Source: Caldisericaceae bacterium (lineage in GTDB: Bacteria; Calditrichota; Calditrichia; Calditrichales; Calditrichaceae). From it: DNA of 9,133 nt. A model generated the notes under the pieces. It did no database searches and was not told where the DNA came from. It was given only the letters and a program-made list of their open reading frames with translations. The stretch spans positions 1-9,133 of the forward strand of contig JAGHBR010000435.1 in NCBI GenBank assembly GCA_021160885.1, given 5' to 3'. A program made the position numbers and the translations under genes. Positions within the stretch are counted from its first letter, which is position 1. Each line of letters opens with the position of its first letter. Positions 6,570 to 9,133 of the stretch are shown here, piece after piece.

Positions 6570-9133
6570 ATGAAAGAAACAAAAGACACTTTTCAAAACA
6601 CCATTTTTCGCATTACCACTGAGCGTCCCGTAGCCATTTTGATGGTCGTTATTGGCGTTTTTGTTTTCGGTTTAATTTCCTACCAACAATTGCCGCTCAA
6701 TTTAATGCCGGAAATGACTTACCCCAGTTTAACCGTTCGTACCGAATACCCTGGCACTGCACCCGAAGAAGTGGAAACTGCCATTTCCCGCCCCATCGAA
6801 CAGGCGCTTGGAGTGGTTGACAATCTGGTGTCCATTAGTTCCATTTCCAAGGCTGAACAGTCAGATGTAATTCTGGAATTTACCTGGGACACAGACATGA
6901 ACAAAGCCACGGCTGACGTGCGCGAAAAGCTGGATCAGGTCTTTTTACCTTTAGACGTTAAACGACCAATCATTTTGCGTTACGACCCGTCACTGGATCC
7001 TATTATGCGTCTTGGCTTGTACGGCGAGGCCAGCCTGACCCATCTGCGTTACCTGGCCGAGGAACAGATTAAACGCGCCCTGGAAACCATTGATGGTGTG
7101 GCAGCCGTTAAAGTAAAGGGCGGCTTGGAAGAAGAAATCCGCGTGGAACTGGACGAACAAAAGCTGTCTCTCATTGGGCTCGATATTCAGATGGTACGTG
7201 AACGCCTGGCCGAAGAGAACATTAACATGGCCGGCGGAAAACTGAAAGAGGGCGAAACCGAATACCTGGTACGGACACTGAATGAATTCCGTTCTGTAAA
7301 AGAGATCGAAAATATTGTCGTTGCTCGCTTTAACGGCGTGGACATTAAAGTAAAAGACATAGGGCGTGTTACACGCACAAGCAAAGAACGGGAAATCATT
7401 ACGCGCATTGGCGGCAAAGAAAGCGTGGAAATTGAAATTTACAAAGAAGCCGATGCCAATATTGTGGCGGTTGCCAAACGGGTTAAAGAAAAACTTTACG
7501 GAACGCCTGCACAGCGCGCTTTTGTGGAACGCCTTAAAAAACAGGGGCAAACATCCCAAAAAATGGACCCCAGACGCATGGGCTTAATGGCCAAGCAGAT
7601 GACCAATTTTATTACCTACGGTTTGCCCGAAGGCATTTCCATCAAAACCCTGTCCGATCAATCCATCTTTATTGAAAACTCCATTAACGAAGTTAAAAAC
7701 ACGGCTATTCAGGGCGGTATTTTAGCCATTTTAGTGTTGTTTATCTTCTTGCGGCGTCTGGGGCCAACCTTCATCATTGGTTTAGCTATTCCGCTTTCCA
7801 TTGTGGCAACCTTTGCACCGATGAAAATTTTTAACGTGTCATTGAACATCATGTCCTTAGGTGGTCTTGCCCTGGGCATTGGTATGTTGGTAGACAACTC
7901 CATTGTAGTGCTGGAAAGCATTGCCCGTTGCCGCGAAGAAGGTGACGGCTTAATCCAGGCAACCATTCGTGGCGTAAAAGAAGTTGGCGGCGCGGTTACG
8001 GCCTCTACCTTGACCACCATTGCGGTCTTTTTTCCCATCGTATTTGTACAAGGTGTAGCCGGACAGGTGTTTGGCGACCTGGCCCTGACAGTCGTTTTCT
8101 CTTTGCTTGCTTCTCTGCTGGTGGCTCTGTTTTTAATTCCGATGCTTTCTTCGCGCCAGATTGGCACATTTGTCAAGGATACTCAGCTTAATAAACTCCC
8201 CAAAGATTTTATTCTGAATTTTAAGAAAACACGTCAACAAAAAGTAGAGGTCAGCGGCTTTAAGCGCTGGCTGAGTTTAGCCTGGAATAATATGTCCGCG
8301 TTTTTAAATCCCATCTGGTCTATGGTTCAAATATTTGTTGCGCTGATCATCACGGTGGGCAAAGGGACCTTGCTCTTTGCGCTCGTTTTACTGCAGCCGC
8401 TGCTGTGGCCTTTACGTTTTGTTAAAAAAGATTTTCGCTACAGCCAATGGTTACAAGATTTTGCAAAAAAACAGGAAACTCGCTTCTTCAAATTCGTTAA
8501 CCGTATTTGGCAAAACTTTTTCTCTTTTAATGCTGTGGCAGCGCTTTACCAGGACTTTGCCGGGATTTTTGAACAGTATAAACAAAAGAAAATTCGTGGC
8601 AAAATCGGGCAACTTTTATTGGCCCCCTTAAAAGCCTTTTTCTATTCTGCCAAATTCTTTTTCTTTATTTTAATGGAGATTTTCTTTCGTAGTTTTCACA
8701 GTTTGCTTTTAGAATTTACCATTTTCGGCTTTTTGTTGGTTCAATTCTTCAAATTAATTCTGACACCGATTTTTGCTTTGCTGGTGGCCGCATTTAACAA
8801 AGTTTACCAGAAAGTGGAAAACGGTTATCCGATTTTACTTGAGAAAGCTTTGAAAAATCGTTACATGGTCATTGCTTCGGTGTTTGTGCTATTTCTGTTT
8901 ACGATTTTGGCGATAGCGCCACGCCTGGGCAGCGAATTAATTCCGGAAGTGCATCAGGGTGAATTTTTTGTAGAAATTCGTCTGCCAGTTGGTACGCCGG
9001 TGGAAGAAACCGATCAGCGTCTGGAGGCCATTCAGCAGAGGATCAGTCAGATTCCGCTGGTCAAAATGGTATCATCAGTCAGTGGAACCGACAAAAGCGC
9101 CTCGACCAAAACAGACGAAGGCGAAAATACCGG
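6570..9133 (+). CDS. RND-family efflux permease with large TM6-TM7 insertion (3' end outside window)
   Basis: The frame is open from ATG 6570 to the window edge (854 complete codons, no stop). Relatives have about 1,000-1,050 residues, so several hundred codons remain. TM1 (about 20-38) leads into the periplasmic porter start (LPLNLMPEMTYPSLTV; YPGTAPEEVE at 60-69). TM2-TM6 fall at about 376-525, with GLALGIGMLVDNSIVVLES at 432-450; D442 aligns with the TM4 proton-relay Asp of AcrB, while the next position is Asn443 instead of Asp. TM7 (about 765-784) is followed by the usual second periplasmic start (LGSELIPEVHQGEFFVEIRL). Between TM6 and TM7 lie about 240 residues where relatives have about 50, and about 40 extra residues occur at 311-350. 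It acts as a proton-driven inner-membrane pump with the preceding adaptor. ACAGGAA (6556-6562) precedes the ATG. The sequence looks HAE-type rather than metal-specific; the substrate is unknown. Confidence 0.92.
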   Translation, partial: MKETKDTFQNTIFRITTERPVAILMVVIGVFVFGLISYQQLPLNLMPEMTYPSLTVRTEYPGTAPEEVETAISRPIEQALGVVDNLVSISSISKAEQSDVILEFTWDTDMNKATADVREKLDQVFLPLDVKRPIILRYDPSLDPIMRLGLYGEASLTHLRYLAEEQIKRALETIDGVAAVKVKGGLEEEIRVELDEQKLSLIGLDIQMVRERLAEENINMAGGKLKEGETEYLVRTLNEFRSVKEIENIVVARFNGVDIKVKDIGRVTRTSKEREIITRIGGKESVEIEIYKEADANIVAVAKRVKEKLYGTPAQRAFVERLKKQGQTSQKMDPRRMGLMAKQMTNFITYGLPEGISIKTLSDQSIFIENSINEVKNTAIQGGILAILVLFIFLRRLGPTFIIGLAIPLSIVATFAPMKIFNVSLNIMSLGGLALGIGMLVDNSIVVLESIARCREEGDGLIQATIRGVKEVGGAVTASTLTTIAVFFPIVFVQGVAGQVFGDLALTVVFSLLASLLVALFLIPMLSSRQIGTFVKDTQLNKLPKDFILNFKKTRQQKVEVSGFKRWLSLAWNNMSAFLNPIWSMVQIFVALIITVGKGTLLFALVLLQPLLWPLRFVKKDFRYSQWLQDFAKKQETRFFKFVNRIWQNFFSFNAVAALYQDFAGIFEQYKQKKIRGKIGQLLLAPLKAFFYSAKFFFFILMEIFFRSFHSLLLEFTIFGFLLVQFFKLILTPIFALLVAAFNKVYQKVENGYPILLEKALKNRYMVIASVFVLFLFTILAIAPRLGSELIPEVHQGEFFVEIRLPVGTPVEETDQRLEAIQQRISQIPLVKMVSSVSGTDKSASTKTDEGENT

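Noticed and set aside
6990..7559. 189-codon minus-strand frame opposite the RND gene
   Set aside because: It lies wholly antisense to well-conserved RND codons and has no family-like motifs; it is a shadow frame.
7709..8176. 155-codon minus-strand frame opposite RND TM2-TM6
   Set aside because: It is antisense to the conserved transmembrane part of the pump, with Thr/Lys/Pro-rich composition typical of a shadow frame.
8377..8631. 84-codon plus-strand frame inside the RND insertion
   Set aside because: It was considered as a sign of a frameshift or inserted gene, but the RND frame is open through the whole region and this frame has no ribosome site or motif.

Overview
The window holds three blocks: an insertion sequence at the left edge, a four-gene housekeeping operon on the minus strand, and the start of a divergent efflux operon on the plus strand. 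The organism is very probably a Gram-negative bacterium, because it encodes a lipoprotein membrane-fusion subunit paired with an RND inner-membrane pump. Base composition is moderate to AT-rich, and intergenic DNA is strongly AT-rich. Gene content and protein style would suit the FCB superphylum (for example Calditrichota-like lineages). That is only an impression from reading, not a search result.

Region 1-1700 looks like a complete IS1182-family element. It has 12-bp perfect terminal inverted repeats and one 530-aa DDE transposase. Bases 1701-2173 are AT-rich and have no convincing gene, but they contain a short run of degenerate 7-bp repeats (ATTTCGT/ATTTCGA).

Region 5103-2174 (minus strand) reads pgsA, pgpA, cinA, thpR. 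The first three genes are packed with gaps of 2 bp and a 1-bp stop/start overlap, and thpR follows after 37 bp, so one transcript is likely. PgsA and PgpA are consecutive enzymes of phosphatidylglycerol synthesis. CinA is a nucleotide-pool and NAD-salvage enzyme, and ThpR is a 2H-family RNA cyclic phosphodiesterase. pgpA starts at TTG, supported by a strong ribosome binding site.

Region 5104-5404 is a divergent intergenic region carrying a nested, imperfect inverted repeat (5190-5240). Region 5405-9133 (plus strand) encodes a membrane-fusion lipoprotein and, 37 bp later, an RND permease open to the window edge (854 complete codons, no stop). Together they would form the periplasmic and inner-membrane parts of a tripartite efflux pump. 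No TolC-like outer-membrane channel gene is in the window.

The most unusual signal is inside the RND permease. The normally short cytoplasmic connection between TM6 and TM7 is about 240 residues long. It carries roughly 190 extra residues rich in Phe and Leu, with several hydrophobic stretches long enough to cross the membrane. A second insertion of about 40 residues, polar and probably helical, lies in the periplasmic porter region just before TM2. I found no CRISPR array, RNA gene or obviously new multi-gene system.
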